Assembly: GCA_031317595.1 (NCBI GenBank)
Contig: JANCMB010000001.1
Location: 496,001 to 560,000, forward strand
Source of the DNA: Glutamicibacter sp. PS
Lineage (GTDB): Bacteria > Actinomycetota > Actinomycetes > Actinomycetales > Micrococcaceae
DNA length: 64,000 bases
Direction: 5' to 3'
Shown: one piece after another, positions 34,878 through 44,755 of the stretch
How positions within the stretch are numbered: the stretch's first letter is position 1
How the letters are laid out: each line of letters opens with the position of its first letter
Notes under the pieces: generated by a model
What the model was told of the DNA's origin: nothing
Seen by the model: only the letters and a program-made list of their open reading frames with translations
Databases searched by the model: none
Translations under genes and position numbers: made by a program

Positions 34878-35552
34878 GTGAAAGCACGAATTCTCGTCGT
34901 CGATGATGATGAAGCGCTGTCGGAAATGATCGGCATTGTGCTGCAAAACGACGGATTCGCTCCTGAATTCTGTTATGAAGGCACGGGCGCCATTGAAGCC
35001 TTTCGCGAGCACAACCCCGACCTTGTGCTACTAGACCTGATGCTTCCAGGGATTGATGGCATCGAGGTGTGCAAGCAAATCCGCGCCGAATCGGATGTGC
35101 CAATTGTGATGCTCACCGCGAAGTCGGATACCGCAGATGTCGTGCGCGGTCTTGAATCGGGGGCCGATGATTATGTGCCCAAGCCGTTCAAGCCAGCCGA
35201 ACTGGTCGCCCGCGTGCGTGCACGTCTGCGTCCGGGCGAAACGCACGCCGCCGAAACCCTGCACCTAGGCGATATCACCATCGATGTAGCCGGTCACCGA
35301 GTGACACGGGGCGATGAGCAAATCGGCCTGACGCCACTGGAATTCGAGTTGTTGGTGACCATGGCTCGCAAGCCTTGGCAGGTCTTCAGCCGTGAACAGC
35401 TACTCGAAGCGGTCTGGGGCTACCGACACGCCGCCGATACCCGCCTCGTGAACGTGCACGTGCAGCGGCTTCGTTCCAAAATCGAAATGGACCCGGAAAA
35501 GCCTCAGGTTATTCAGACTATCCGCGGTGTAGGGTATAAGGCCGGTTCCTAA
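34878..35552 (+). CDS. mtrA: Response regulator MtrA (OmpR family)
   Basis: A 224-residue two-component regulator. The receiver domain starts ARILVVDDDEALSEMIG; the phosphorylated Asp53 sits in LLDLMLPG; the switch Thr is in VMLTAKSD and the Lys in VPKPFKP. The C-terminal winged helix has LTPLEFELL, WGYRHAADTRLVNVHVQRLR and IQTIRGVGYK. MtrA controls cell-wall remodelling, division and replication genes in actinobacteria. The GTG at 34878 follows AGGGGGA. Gene order mtrA-mtrB-lpqB is the conserved one. Confidence 0.96.
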   Translation: MKARILVVDDDEALSEMIGIVLQNDGFAPEFCYEGTGAIEAFREHNPDLVLLDLMLPGIDGIEVCKQIRAESDVPIVMLTAKSDTADVVRGLESGADDYVPKPFKPAELVARVRARLRPGETHAAETLHLGDITIDVAGHRVTRGDEQIGLTPLEFELLVTMARKPWQVFSREQLLEAVWGYRHAADTRLVNVHVQRLRSKIEMDPEKPQVIQTIRGVGYKAGS

Positions 35553-35553
35553 T

Positions 35554-37353
35554 TTGACTGGACCTGGTACCGCTGGCAGCGAGCTCGTGGCGGTGGGCTC
35601 GGCTGGCCCGACCCCACCGGCAGTGAGCCGCATTCGTCGCGTTCGTCTGCGGTTCAAGCGCCTGTGGTCGATGGCCAAGGACCGCTGGCACCGGTACTTG
35701 ATGTACCGCACGGTGGTCTCCACGCTGCTCTTTACCACCTTGGCGCTGCTGGCTGCCGGTGCGTTTCTGTCCAACCAGATCGCTTCCGCGCTGTTCAACG
35801 AGCGTTTTAGCCAGATTTCCAAGGAATCGGAGCGCGGCCTTACGCAGGCGCGTTCGATTTTCGAATCAGCGGCAACCACGGATCGTGTTGCCACACAGTC
35901 CTTGGTCAACTCCACTTTGGCAACTCTGGAAGGCGACGGTGCCACGGTGGTGCGCGACTTCGTGCTGGTCCCCATGCCCGGAGCCGAGAATCTTTATGTC
36001 GGTCCGACCGCCTCCGGCCAGCTCACCTCGCGTGTTGTACCCGCAGACCTAGCCGAAGCCGTCCAAGCCCAACAAGGCATTTTTTGGCGTTCGGTCGAAT
36101 TGGGTGTTGCCGCGGAGCGAACTCCGGGCATTATTGTGGGCACGAAGGTGCTCATTCCGCCGGGCCGGGACTATGGTCTCTACCTTGTTTATGACCTCAG
36201 TAGCGTCCAGGACACCCTGTCGTTTATTAACCGGGCCATGGTCTTCACCGGCCTGGTGCTCCTGCTCGTCGTTGGATTTATTTCTTGGTCGGTTTCGCGC
36301 ACGGTGGTGCGTCCGGTCGCCGATGCGGCCTATGTTTCCGAACGGATCGCGGCCGGTGACCTCGACCGCCGTATGAAGGTTGCCGGCAAGGATGAAGTGG
36401 CCCGTCTCGGGACGGCCTTTAACCACATGGCCCAGTCGCTGCAGGACCAGATCATTCAGCTCAATAATCTCTCGGCCATGCAACAGCGTTTCGTTTCGGA
36501 CGTCTCCCATGAATTGCGGACCCCGTTGACCACGGTGCGGATGGCATCCGAGATGATTTTTGAATCCCGCGAGAACTTCGACCCGTTGACGGCGCGTTCC
36601 GCGGAGCTGATGTATGACCAGATTGAACGCTTTGAACACTTGCTCAACGATCTGCTGGAAGTTTCGCGCTTTGATGCCGGAGTAGCGGTGTTAGATCGTG
36701 AATCCACCGACTTGGTCGTGATCGCCCGTAAGGTGATGGACACGGCCACGCCTGTCGCCGACGAGTACGGTTCCCTCCTTCGGCTAAACGCGCCACCGGA
36801 TGGTTGTGTTGCGGAGTTCGACCCTCGCCGCGTGGAGCGCATTATTCGAAACCTCGTGCTCAACGCCGTCGAACACGGCGAAGGAAAGCCCATTGATATT
36901 ACGGTCGCGCAAAATGCGGACGCCGTAGCCATTAGTGTGCGGGATTACGGTATCGGCATGAGCGAGGAAGCCGCAGCGCACGTCTTTGACCGTTTCTGGC
37001 GTGCCGATCCTGCTCGGGCACGGACCACTGGCGGCTCCGGACTGGGCCTTTCGATCGCCATGGAAGATACTAGGCTGCACAACGGTCGGCTGGAAGCTTG
37101 GGGGAAGCTCGGCGTCGGATCGGTTTTCCGTCTGACCCTGCCGCTCACCGGGGAGCAGACTATCGAGAACTCACCGTTGCCGCTGGAACCCGCGGTGCCC
37201 GAACGTATTGAAAGGGTCCTGTCCGACACCTTCCCACTTACCGGAGAGGTGCCCCGGATTGGGTACACGCCGCTGGTATTGGAAGACGATGATCTGCCCG
37301 ATGATGTGACCGATCCCGAAGCGAGCCGACACCGTGGGGAGGGACAGGCATGA
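35554..37353 (+). CDS. mtrB: Sensor histidine kinase MtrB
   Basis: A 599-residue kinase with two membrane helices (~50-75, VVSTLLFTTLALLAAGAFL; ~227-250, FTGLVLLLVVGFISW) around an external sensor domain, then HAMP (~250-305), a HisKA domain with His319 in VSHELRTPLTTV, and an ATPase domain with N box IIRNLVLNAVEHG, G1 VRDYGIGMSEEA and G2 GGSGLGLSIAMED. It phosphorylates MtrA. The TTG start lies 1 nt after the mtrA stop; a later start is possible since the first ~45 residues are not conserved-looking. It overlaps lpqB by 4 nt. Confidence 0.95.
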   Translation: MTGPGTAGSELVAVGSAGPTPPAVSRIRRVRLRFKRLWSMAKDRWHRYLMYRTVVSTLLFTTLALLAAGAFLSNQIASALFNERFSQISKESERGLTQARSIFESAATTDRVATQSLVNSTLATLEGDGATVVRDFVLVPMPGAENLYVGPTASGQLTSRVVPADLAEAVQAQQGIFWRSVELGVAAERTPGIIVGTKVLIPPGRDYGLYLVYDLSSVQDTLSFINRAMVFTGLVLLLVVGFISWSVSRTVVRPVADAAYVSERIAAGDLDRRMKVAGKDEVARLGTAFNHMAQSLQDQIIQLNNLSAMQQRFVSDVSHELRTPLTTVRMASEMIFESRENFDPLTARSAELMYDQIERFEHLLNDLLEVSRFDAGVAVLDRESTDLVVIARKVMDTATPVADEYGSLLRLNAPPDGCVAEFDPRRVERIIRNLVLNAVEHGEGKPIDITVAQNADAVAISVRDYGIGMSEEAAAHVFDRFWRADPARARTTGGSGLGLSIAMEDTRLHNGRLEAWGKLGVGSVFRLTLPLTGEQTIENSPLPLEPAVPERIERVLSDTFPLTGEVPRIGYTPLVLEDDDLPDDVTDPEASRHRGEGQA

Positions 37354-39059
37354 AGCAACGGCCGTTCTTAGTTCATTTGACCGTGGGACTGCTCATGGCC
37401 GTCCTTATGCTCAGTGGATGTGCCAGTATCCCGAAATCCTCGGCGATCCGACAGATTGAGTCGAACACCGATTCCGAATTGCAAGAGCCTTATCGCTTCG
37501 ACGGGGTGGGGCCGGTGGAAAATGCCGAACCACGGCAGATCGTCGAGGGATTCATCGAGGCCGGAGCCTCGATCAAGGAAGACTACCGGATTGCCCGCGA
37601 GTTCATGACCAAAGATCTCTCGGATAAGTGGAAGGGCAATTCGCGGGTCTTGATCTATGAGGCGAGCGAGGTACTTGCCGGCGCCGTGACCGACTCTTAC
37701 ACGATCCAGCTCGAGGTGACCGGCGAAGTCGACGCCAAGGGAGTGCGAACCCTTTATCCGCCGCATTCGACGCGCGCCGTCGACGTGGAACTGACCAAGG
37801 TCGAAGGTCAGTGGCGTATTTCCCGGGCACCCGATGGGATCATGCTCGAGGCCTCCACGTTCCCCCGTATTTTTTCGCCGCGGTCGATCTACTTTTACGA
37901 CAGCAGTTACAAGTACCTCGTACCCGACGTTCGTTGGTTTGCTGCCGGCACTGGAACGGCAACCTCAATGGTCGAGGCCATGCTCGATGGGCCAGCACCG
38001 TATTTGGAAAACGCGGTAACTTCTGCGTTCTCACAGGCCAGTCAGCTGGTGCGTTCGGCCGTGCCGGTCAGCGACGGGGTCGCCACCGTGGACTTGAACA
38101 AAGAGACCTTCGCCGAGGCTACCGACCTCTCACGTCAGCTGATGCAGCAGCAGCTCGAAGTCACATTGGACTCGGTGGCCGCGGTCAACCAGGTCACGAT
38201 GAAGGAGAACGATACCGAGGTTAATCTGGGGGATCCGGCACCAAATTTCGAGGCCGCCCAAATCAACCCGAGTGTTCCCGACACGCAAATTGCAGTGGCC
38301 GATCAGAGCCTAGCCTTCGTCAAGGGGCGCTCGGTGATACCCGTGGGCGGAATGCCAGATCTTTCGCCCTACGCGCCGCGCGACCCGGCCATGTCACCGG
38401 TGGGTAACCGTTATACGTTCCTCAACGGGAAACGCACCCAGCTGTGGTCTGTCAGTGATGTCGGAGAGCTGCGACTGGCTGCCACGGGTGGGGCCCTGGT
38501 TCGTCCGAGTATGGACGCGTTCGGGTGGACCTGGACTGCAGATAACACGGAAAAGCAGCCACTGGTGGTGGTTCCCGAGGATATCGAAACCATGGGGGAG
38601 TACCGCCCGCTGAGCGTGCCGTGGCTAGATGACTCGAAGATTGAGTCGTTACGAATCTCCCGCGACGGCGCACGTGCTTTGATTGTTCTCTCTAAGGGGC
38701 GTAGTACCCATGTGTATATCGCAGGCGTCATTCGCGACGCCGACGGTGTTCCGCGAGGGCTGAGCGAAAACCCCATGGAGGTCTTCGCTCAGGTGCCAGT
38801 GAACACCGCGGTGTGGTCTTCGGACACGTCGATTATCGTGGCCGAAGTGAGTGGCGATCAGTCGGTTCAGGCCGAGGAAATCACACTTCAGAACGGTTCC
38901 GAACTCTTCTCGTACCTACTGGGAATGAAAGGGATTTCCGCCGGTCCGGGCGATCGTCGTCCGGTCTATGCGGAGACCGCCGATAAATTGCTGACACGCG
39001 TGGGCAACTCTTGGCATGAGCTCGATGACTACGCGAAGGATATTTCCTACCCGGGCTAG
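37350..39059 (+). CDS. lpqB: Lipoprotein LpqB
   Basis: A 569-residue lipoprotein; the signal peptide LLMAVLMLSGC ends at a lipobox Cys ~25. A GerMN (sporulation/germination) domain lies around residues 195-290 (ATSMVEAMLDGPAPYLENAV), and the C-terminal half is a beta-propeller-like region. LpqB modulates MtrB signalling in mycobacteria and always follows mtrB. The start overlaps the mtrB stop by 4 nt. The end of the protein (HELDDYAKDISYPG) is the usual LpqB end. Confidence 0.95.
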   Translation: MKQRPFLVHLTVGLLMAVLMLSGCASIPKSSAIRQIESNTDSELQEPYRFDGVGPVENAEPRQIVEGFIEAGASIKEDYRIAREFMTKDLSDKWKGNSRVLIYEASEVLAGAVTDSYTIQLEVTGEVDAKGVRTLYPPHSTRAVDVELTKVEGQWRISRAPDGIMLEASTFPRIFSPRSIYFYDSSYKYLVPDVRWFAAGTGTATSMVEAMLDGPAPYLENAVTSAFSQASQLVRSAVPVSDGVATVDLNKETFAEATDLSRQLMQQQLEVTLDSVAAVNQVTMKENDTEVNLGDPAPNFEAAQINPSVPDTQIAVADQSLAFVKGRSVIPVGGMPDLSPYAPRDPAMSPVGNRYTFLNGKRTQLWSVSDVGELRLAATGGALVRPSMDAFGWTWTADNTEKQPLVVVPEDIETMGEYRPLSVPWLDDSKIESLRISRDGARALIVLSKGRSTHVYIAGVIRDADGVPRGLSENPMEVFAQVPVNTAVWSSDTSIIVAEVSGDQSVQAEEITLQNGSELFSYLLGMKGISAGPGDRRPVYAETADKLLTRVGNSWHELDDYAKDISYPG

Positions 39060-39064
39060 TCGAT

Positions 39065-39094
39065 GTGCAGCTTGCTATACACAATTAGCAGGAT
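39065..39094. repeat. Short repeat flanking comF, left copy
   Basis: GTGCAGCTTGCTATACACAA resembles GTACAGTTCGCTATACGCGA at 39913, on the other side of comF. The common core is GCTATACNCNAT. It may be a shared promoter element. Confidence 0.4.
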
Positions 39095-39133
39095 GCCGCG
39101 CAGGGTGCCTCGAAGTCGCATCATGCTGAGGGC

Positions 39134-39913
39134 ATGGCACATCGTTGGCAAGTGTTTCTCGACAACTTGTGGCATGCCCAGCTCACCCGCACCGTGGTAC
39201 GGGCTGGACGGGAAGTTGCCGACCTCTGGGTTCCGACCAGTTGCGCGCTGTGCAGTCGAGCCGGAGACCGACTATGCGCCCAGTGCGCCCAAGAACTTCG
39301 TGAAGAATTTTCAGGGCTACGCACCGGGGAACCCGTGTACAGTAGCTTCACCCTGCCCGATCTACGCGAGGACATTCCGGTACTGGGATGCGGTGTCTAC
39401 GCCCATGCTCTGGCCCGGGCGATCCTGGCCTACAAGAACCGCCAACGTTACTTTTTGCGCTCTGCGTTCGGTCCCGCCATGGGTGTAGCCCTCGAGATGA
39501 TGTCCACAAGATATGGGCCTGGCGATGATCTGCTCGTGGTGCCGATGCCCACTTCGGTCAGGGCGCGCTCACGTCGCGGATTTTGCCCGGCGCACGATAT
39601 TTTGCGTTTCGTTGTCCAACAGGGGTGGATGCCTGCGCATACCCGGGTGCGACCAATCTTGCGCTATACCGTTCATGGACAATTCGGCGGAACCCAGAAG
39701 GGACGCACGGCTCAAGAACGTAGGCAGGGCTACGGAAAGTTTCGTGCCGAACCTCCGGCATGCCCCGCACCGACGGTGATCCTCGTCGATGACGTACTGA
39801 CCACCGGTCACACCATGAAGCAGGCGGTCTTTGCTTGCCAAGTCGCTGGTTACCGCGTGGTGGGTGCCGTTGTCTTGGCGGTGACGCCGGCACCGGATAA
39901 CGAGGTGCACTAG
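39134..39913 (+). CDS. ComF-family phosphoribosyltransferase-like protein
   Basis: A 259-residue protein with an N-terminal cysteine pair region (TSCALCSRAGDRLCAQCAQE, a four-Cys zinc-type module near residues 35-54) and a C-terminal PRTase domain with VILVDDVLTTGHTMKQAV (PRPP loop) and KGRTAQERRQ. ComF proteins support DNA uptake or its later steps in competent bacteria, but in actinobacteria the role is unclear. It lies between lpqB and hpf as in Mtb (Rv3242c). Confidence 0.9.
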   Translation: MAHRWQVFLDNLWHAQLTRTVVRAGREVADLWVPTSCALCSRAGDRLCAQCAQELREEFSGLRTGEPVYSSFTLPDLREDIPVLGCGVYAHALARAILAYKNRQRYFLRSAFGPAMGVALEMMSTRYGPGDDLLVVPMPTSVRARSRRGFCPAHDILRFVVQQGWMPAHTRVRPILRYTVHGQFGGTQKGRTAQERRQGYGKFRAEPPACPAPTVILVDDVLTTGHTMKQAVFACQVAGYRVVGAVVLAVTPAPDNEVH

Positions 39914-39942
39914 TACAGTTCGCTATACGCGATAAGAAATCT
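39913..39942. repeat. Short repeat flanking comF, right copy
   Basis: GTACAGTTCGCTATACGCGA directly after the comF stop, in the hpf leader; see the left copy at 39065. Confidence 0.4.
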
Positions 39943-40086
39943 ACGGCGTTTTCAGTTGCATCTTTACAGAACTGGCATATGGTGAAGTATGGGTTGCATC
40001 ACAGATGCAGCGAAGGCCCATCTTCAACCTGAAGACAGCAGAAACTTCAGATTGTTGTGTCACCCGACTCTATTTTGGAGGACACC

Positions 40087-40785
40087 ATGGAGCTGAACTA
40101 CAGCGGACGAAACATCACCGTTTCGGATCGATTCCGCGAGTACGTGGACGAGAAGATCGCCAAAGTCGAACAACTGGCCACTAAGATCCAGCGCATCGAC
40201 GTGAAGGTCGTCAAGGAAAGCCACGCACGCAACCAGAGCGACGCTTTGGCCGTTGAATTGACCGTTGTTGGACGCGGGCCGGCGATACGCGCCGAAGCAC
40301 GCGGGGCCGATAAGTTTGCAGCCTTCGACACGGCGTTCGCAAAGCTCCTCGAACGCCTGCGTAAGGCACGCGACAAGCGCAAGGTCCACCGTGGCAACCA
40401 CGCGCCGATTGCCGTACACGAAGCCACGAGCTTGCTGCCGCCAGCCGCCACCGGCGAAACCCTTGCCGAACAGACCCTTAAGGCACAGGCCGAAGCCGAA
40501 GCCGCTGAAAATGCGCAGGAACCGGAGTATTCGCCGGTGGTCATTCGTCGCAAGGTCTTCCCGGCCGAGGTGATGAGCATCGACGACGCCGTGGACCGCA
40601 TGGAACTGGTGGGTCACCCCTTCTACCTGTTCATCGATGAAGCCACGGGTGCCCACTCGGTGGTTTACCATCGCCAAACTTACAACTACGGCGTCATCAC
40701 TCTGGACCCATCGCTGGGTGACGGAGATGAATTGCCAATTGAGACGCGCGGTTACCGAGACACCGTCGCATCAACGGAAGGTTAG
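40087..40785 (+). CDS. hpf: Long-form ribosome hibernation promoting factor
   Basis: A 232-residue long HPF. Residues ~1-105 form the S30AE/RaiA domain (MELNYSGRNITVSDRFREYV, KIQRIDVKVVKESHARNQ), then a linker, and the C-terminal dimerisation domain (~170-232) with VIRRKVFPAEVMSIDDA, MELVGHPFYLFID and HRQTYNYGVI. The long form makes 100S ribosome dimers in stationary phase. The ATG is preceded by TTGGAGGAC. The ~170-nt leader after comF contains a TGCATC-ACA-GATGCA inverted repeat (39995-40009). secA lies two genes on, as in Mtb. Confidence 0.95.
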   Translation: MELNYSGRNITVSDRFREYVDEKIAKVEQLATKIQRIDVKVVKESHARNQSDALAVELTVVGRGPAIRAEARGADKFAAFDTAFAKLLERLRKARDKRKVHRGNHAPIAVHEATSLLPPAATGETLAEQTLKAQAEAEAAENAQEPEYSPVVIRRKVFPAEVMSIDDAVDRMELVGHPFYLFIDEATGAHSVVYHRQTYNYGVITLDPSLGDGDELPIETRGYRDTVASTEG

Positions 40786-40802
40786 TCATTAGCAGTACGA
40801 CC

Positions 40803-41969
40803 GTGAGCGGCCAACGCCACCTGAGCCTTATGCAGGCTCGCCGGGTGGCGTTGGCCGCTCAATCATTGGCCCGTGGCAAGCCCGGCAAACCAGTAACTCA
40901 ACGTGCGCTGAGTCGGCTACACGCGTCCTTAGCGCAGGTGCAGATCGACTCAATAAACGTCGTGCAGCGGGCACACTACCTTGCATACTTTGCGCGTCTT
41001 GGCCATTACGACATCACGCTACTGGATCGTCTGGTGTCTTCACCTCGCTCGACGGTCACCGAATACTGGGGGCATGAGGCCAGCTACCTTTGCGCCGAGC
41101 TTGTGCCGAGTTTGATCCCTTGGCAGCGCCGACGTTGGGTGGACCGTTCGGAACACTTCACCGACGCGCAACATCAGCTCAGCGACGCGATCCTTTCCTA
41201 TCTGAAGGAGAGACCGGGCGTTACGGCACGAGAGATCAGTAAGGTCTTGGAGGTTCCGGCCACCACGGACCGCGAACACTGGGGATGGAACTGGAACGAG
41301 ACCAAGGTTGTTACCGAGTCGCTGTTCGCGCGCGGCAAGATCTTGTCGCTCGGGCGAAACCAGCACTTTGAACGTCGCTTCGCCTTAGCCGAGCACGTGA
41401 TCGGGCGGCCACTGGAAGCCGAAGAATCGGAGACTGCGCTGCGTCGTCTCGTGATCACGTCGCTGCAAGCCCAAGGGCTCGGGACAGCGCACTGCATCGC
41501 CGACTATTTTCGGCTTCCGGTGCAACCTGTGCGCCAAGTGCTTCGCAGCATGGTGGATGAGGGATCCGTTGTGCTAGGGAGCGTGGCGGATATTGCCGAT
41601 GCCGTGTATCTGTTGCCGGAAACGCGTATCCCCAGAAAAATCGACGATCAGCTCCGGCTACTCTCGCCCTTCGACCCGATGATTATCAATCGGCGCAGGT
41701 TAGCGAAATTCTTCGGCTTTGATTACCGCGTCGAAATTTACGTGCCACAGGCGCAACGTCAATATGGATATTATGTTTTTCCGATCCTGCGCGGCGATCG
41801 ATTCATTGGCCGCGTCGACCTAAAAGCCGACCGAGCGGCAGGTTGTCTTCGCGTGCAGTCCTATCATCCGGAAGGGAAGGATGACGGCACGCATCTGAGT
41901 CTGTTGCTTGATGAATTGAATGAAATGGCGCGTTGGTTGGGCTTGGACCGCGTCGAACATCGGCTGTGA
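40803..41969 (+). CDS. YcaQ-like winged-helix protein (DNA crosslink glycosylase family)
   Basis: A 388-residue protein of the HTH_42/YcaQ family, whose studied members (E. coli YcaQ, AZL in Streptomyces) unhook interstrand DNA crosslinks. The N-terminus has ARRVALAAQSLAR, LAQVQIDSINVVQRAHYL and TEYWGHEASYL, and the C-terminal part contains LLSPFDPMIINRRRL and VDLKADRAAGCLRVQ. The QxD-type motif QIDSIN is present. The annotated GTG start lies right before a 17-bp perfect hairpin that occupies codons 2-20, so the true start or its control is uncertain. Confidence 0.85.
   Translation: MSGQRHLSLMQARRVALAAQSLARGKPGKPVTQRALSRLHASLAQVQIDSINVVQRAHYLAYFARLGHYDITLLDRLVSSPRSTVTEYWGHEASYLCAELVPSLIPWQRRRWVDRSEHFTDAQHQLSDAILSYLKERPGVTAREISKVLEVPATTDREHWGWNWNETKVVTESLFARGKILSLGRNQHFERRFALAEHVIGRPLEAEESETALRRLVITSLQAQGLGTAHCIADYFRLPVQPVRQVLRSMVDEGSVVLGSVADIADAVYLLPETRIPRKIDDQLRLLSPFDPMIINRRRLAKFFGFDYRVEIYVPQAQRQYGYYVFPILRGDRFIGRVDLKADRAAGCLRVQSYHPEGKDDGTHLSLLLDELNEMARWLGLDRVEHRL
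40805..40860 (+). repeat. Very stable hairpin at the hpf end / start of the YcaQ-like gene
   Basis: Perfect 17-bp arms (40805-40821, GAGCGGCCAACGCCACC, and 40844-40860) enclose a second stem (GAGCC 40823-40827 with GGCTC 40835-40839). It begins 2 nt after the GTG and 20 nt after the hpf stop. There is no T run. Confidence 0.9.
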
Positions 41970-42100
41970 AACTGCTGATGGTCAGTCGATATTATTCCGC
42001 GAATGGCTGACGCACGAACTAAATCGCCGAAGGGCGAGGAATCCTCACGTAGACTGTATTTGGCCAGATTTCCTGCGCTTTAGATAATGGGAGCAACCAC

Positions 42101-44755
42101 GTGGCATCACTGCTTGAACGAATTCTTCGGACCGGCGACAAAAAGACCCTCAAGAAGCTGCGGGCCTATGCCGACACCATCAATACGCTGGACGAGGAAT
42201 TCCGGCAGCTCTCCGATGCCGAGCTGAAGAATGAAACCAAGAAGTTCAAGGAACGCCTGGCCAATGGTGAGTCGCTAGATTCGCTCTTGCCCGAGGCATT
42301 CGCCACCGTCCGTGAGGCCGCCGATCGTGTGCTGGGCATGCGTCACTTCGACGTCCAGCTCATGGGTGGAGCGGCACTCCACATGGGCAACATCGCTGAA
42401 ATGCGAACTGGTGAAGGTAAAACTCTGGTCGCCACCGCGCCGGCTTATCTAAACGCGCTCACCGGCAAGGGCGTTCACGTGGTGACCGTTAACGACTTCT
42501 TGGCCGAGTACCAGTCGGACCTTATGGGTCGTGTTTTCCGCTTCCTGGGTCTGACCACCGGTTGTATCTTGGCCAATATGGACCCGGCCGCGCGTCGCAA
42601 GCAGTACGCTGCGGACATCACCTACGGTACGAACAATGAGTTTGGCTTCGACTACCTGCGCGACAACATGGCGTGGAGCCGAGACGAGTTGGTTCAGCGC
42701 GGGCACAACTTTGTCATCGTCGATGAGGTCGACTCGATCCTGATCGATGAAGCACGTACGCCTCTGATCATCTCCGGACAGGCCTCGGGGGATGTGAACC
42801 GCTGGTACACCGAATTCTCCAAGATCGTGAATCGGCTGAAGCGAGATGAAGACTACGAGGTCGACGAGAAGAAGCGCACCGTCGGTGTCCTCGAGGAAGG
42901 TATCGAAAAGGTCGAGGACCACCTCGGGATCGATAACCTCTACGAGTCCAACAACACCCCGCTGATTGGTTTCTTGAACAACGCCATCAAGGCCAAGGAA
43001 CTGTTCAAGAAGGATAAGGACTACGTCGTTGTGAACGGCGAGGTCATGATCGTCGATGAGCACACCGGCCGTGCGTTGCAGGGACGTCGCTACTCGGAGG
43101 GTATGCACCAGGCCATCGAAGCCAAGGAAGGCGTCGAGATTAAGGCCGAAAACCAGACGTTGGCCACCATTACCCTGCAGAACTACTTCCGCATGTACGA
43201 CAAGATCTCGGGCATGACCGGTACCGCGCAGACCGAGGCCGCCGAGTTCATGGGGACCTACCAGCTTGGCGTTGTCGAGATTCCTACGAATAAGCCGGCG
43301 ATCCGCCAAGATCAGTCGGACTTGATCTACAAGAACGAAATTGCGAAGTTCGACGCGGTCGTTGAGGATATTGCCGAGCGCCACAAGACCGGACAGCCAA
43401 TTCTGGTGGGTACCACCAGCGTGGAGAAGAGCGAATACCTCTCCCGACTGCTGGCGAAAAAGGGCATCCGACATGAGGTGCTCAACGCAAAGCAGCACGC
43501 TCGAGAGGCCGCCGTGGTCGCGATGGCCGGTCGTAAGGGTGCGGTCACCGTGGCCACTAATATGGCCGGTCGTGGTACCGATATTATGCTCGGTGGTAAC
43601 GCCGAGTTCTTGGCCGTCGCCGAGATGGAACGCCGCGGTCTGGATCCCGAGAACAACACTGAAGAGTACGAAAAGCAGTGGGACGAGGTCTTTGCTAACG
43701 CGAAGAACACCGTCGCAGCCGAGGCCAAGGAAGTGGCCGAGCTTGGCGGCCTGTATGTACTGGGTACCGAGCGTCACGAGTCGCGGCGTATCGATAACCA
43801 GCTCCGTGGTCGTGCCGGCCGTCAGGGTGACCCGGGTGAATCGCGCTTCTACCTTTCGATGACCGATGACCTGATGCGCCGTTTCAACTCGGCACTGGCC
43901 GAACGCATCATGAACAACCCGACGATGCCCGACGACGTGGCCCTGGAATCGAAGATGGTTTCAAAGGCCATCGAGTCAGCGCAGGCACAGGTTGAAGGCG
44001 TCAACGCCGAACAGCGTAAGAATGTGCTCAAGTACGACGACGTTATGAACCGTCAGCGTCAGGCTATTTACGATGATCGTCGTTCCATCCTCGAAGGCGA
44101 CGACATCCACGAGAAGGTCGAACACTTCCTTGAAGACGTGGTCAAGGCCATGGTGGTCGAGGCTACCGCGATCGGTAACCCCGATGAGTGGGATCTGAAG
44201 CAGCTGTGGACGAATTTCAAGCAGCTCTACCCGATCTCCTTGTCCATTGACGAGGTCATCGAGGAAGCCGGCGGTAAGGCACACTTGACCGCCGAGTTCC
44301 TTGAACGCGAAATTCATTCCGACGCGCAACACCAGTACCGTGCCCGCGAGGCAGCCGTTGGCGCTGGAACCATGCGCGATCTAGAGCGTCGTGTGGTGCT
44401 CTCAACCATTGGTCGTAAGTGGCAGGAACACCTGTACGAAATGGACTACCTCAAGGAAGGTATCGGCCTTCGAGCCATGGCGCAGCGTGATCCGCTGGTG
44501 GAGTACCAGCGCGAGGGTTACAACATGTTCCAGGCGATGATGGAGTCCATCCGCGAGGAGAGCATTGGCACCCTGTTCAATCTGGAGATTCCGGATGCGG
44601 AGGCACAGAGCGCCCCGGTGCAGGCTCCGGCGAAGCCGCAGAACCTTCAGTTTACCGGTCCCGACGAAGACGGACAGGCAAGTGTCACCCGCCAGCAGGC
44701 TGCCTCGGAAAAACCTGCAAAGACCAAAGGTAAGAAGAAGAGCAAGAAGCGCTAG
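42101..44755 (+). CDS. secA: Protein translocase ATPase SecA
   Basis: An 884-residue SecA, the motor that drives preproteins through SecYEG. Walker [12 protein letters not shown] (~residue 102), [19 protein letters not shown], the cross-linking domain, [10 protein letters not shown] and [13 protein letters not shown] of the second motor domain, and the helical scaffold are all present. The C-terminus ends in a Lys-rich tail without the Zn-binding Cys motif, like housekeeping SecA1 of actinobacteria. The start is GTG. A TAGATA element at 42081 may be a -10. The stop overlaps the convergent Rv3235-family gene by 4 nt. Confidence 0.97.
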   Translation: MASLLERILRTGDKKTLKKLRAYADTINTLDEEFRQLSDAELKNETKKFKERLANGESLDSLLPEAFATVREAADRVLGMRHFDVQLMGGAALHMGNIAEMRTGEGKTLVATAPAYLNALTGKGVHVVTVNDFLAEYQSDLMGRVFRFLGLTTGCILANMDPAARRKQYAADITYGTNNEFGFDYLRDNMAWSRDELVQRGHNFVIVDEVDSILIDEARTPLIISGQASGDVNRWYTEFSKIVNRLKRDEDYEVDEKKRTVGVLEEGIEKVEDHLGIDNLYESNNTPLIGFLNNAIKAKELFKKDKDYVVVNGEVMIVDEHTGRALQGRRYSEGMHQAIEAKEGVEIKAENQTLATITLQNYFRMYDKISGMTGTAQTEAAEFMGTYQLGVVEIPTNKPAIRQDQSDLIYKNEIAKFDAVVEDIAERHKTGQPILVGTTSVEKSEYLSRLLAKKGIRHEVLNAKQHAREAAVVAMAGRKGAVTVATNMAGRGTDIMLGGNAEFLAVAEMERRGLDPENNTEEYEKQWDEVFANAKNTVAAEAKEVAELGGLYVLGTERHESRRIDNQLRGRAGRQGDPGESRFYLSMTDDLMRRFNSALAERIMNNPTMPDDVALESKMVSKAIESAQAQVEGVNAEQRKNVLKYDDVMNRQRQAIYDDRRSILEGDDIHEKVEHFLEDVVKAMVVEATAIGNPDEWDLKQLWTNFKQLYPISLSIDEVIEEAGGKAHLTAEFLEREIHSDAQHQYRAREAAVGAGTMRDLERRVVLSTIGRKWQEHLYEMDYLKEGIGLRAMAQRDPLVEYQREGYNMFQAMMESIREESIGTLFNLEIPDAEAQSAPVQAPAKPQNLQFTGPDEDGQASVTRQQAASEKPAKTKGKKKSKKR

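Noticed and set aside
42449-43777. A 442-codon open frame antisense to secA
   Set aside because: Same reason: a codon-bias shadow of a clear SecA reading frame.
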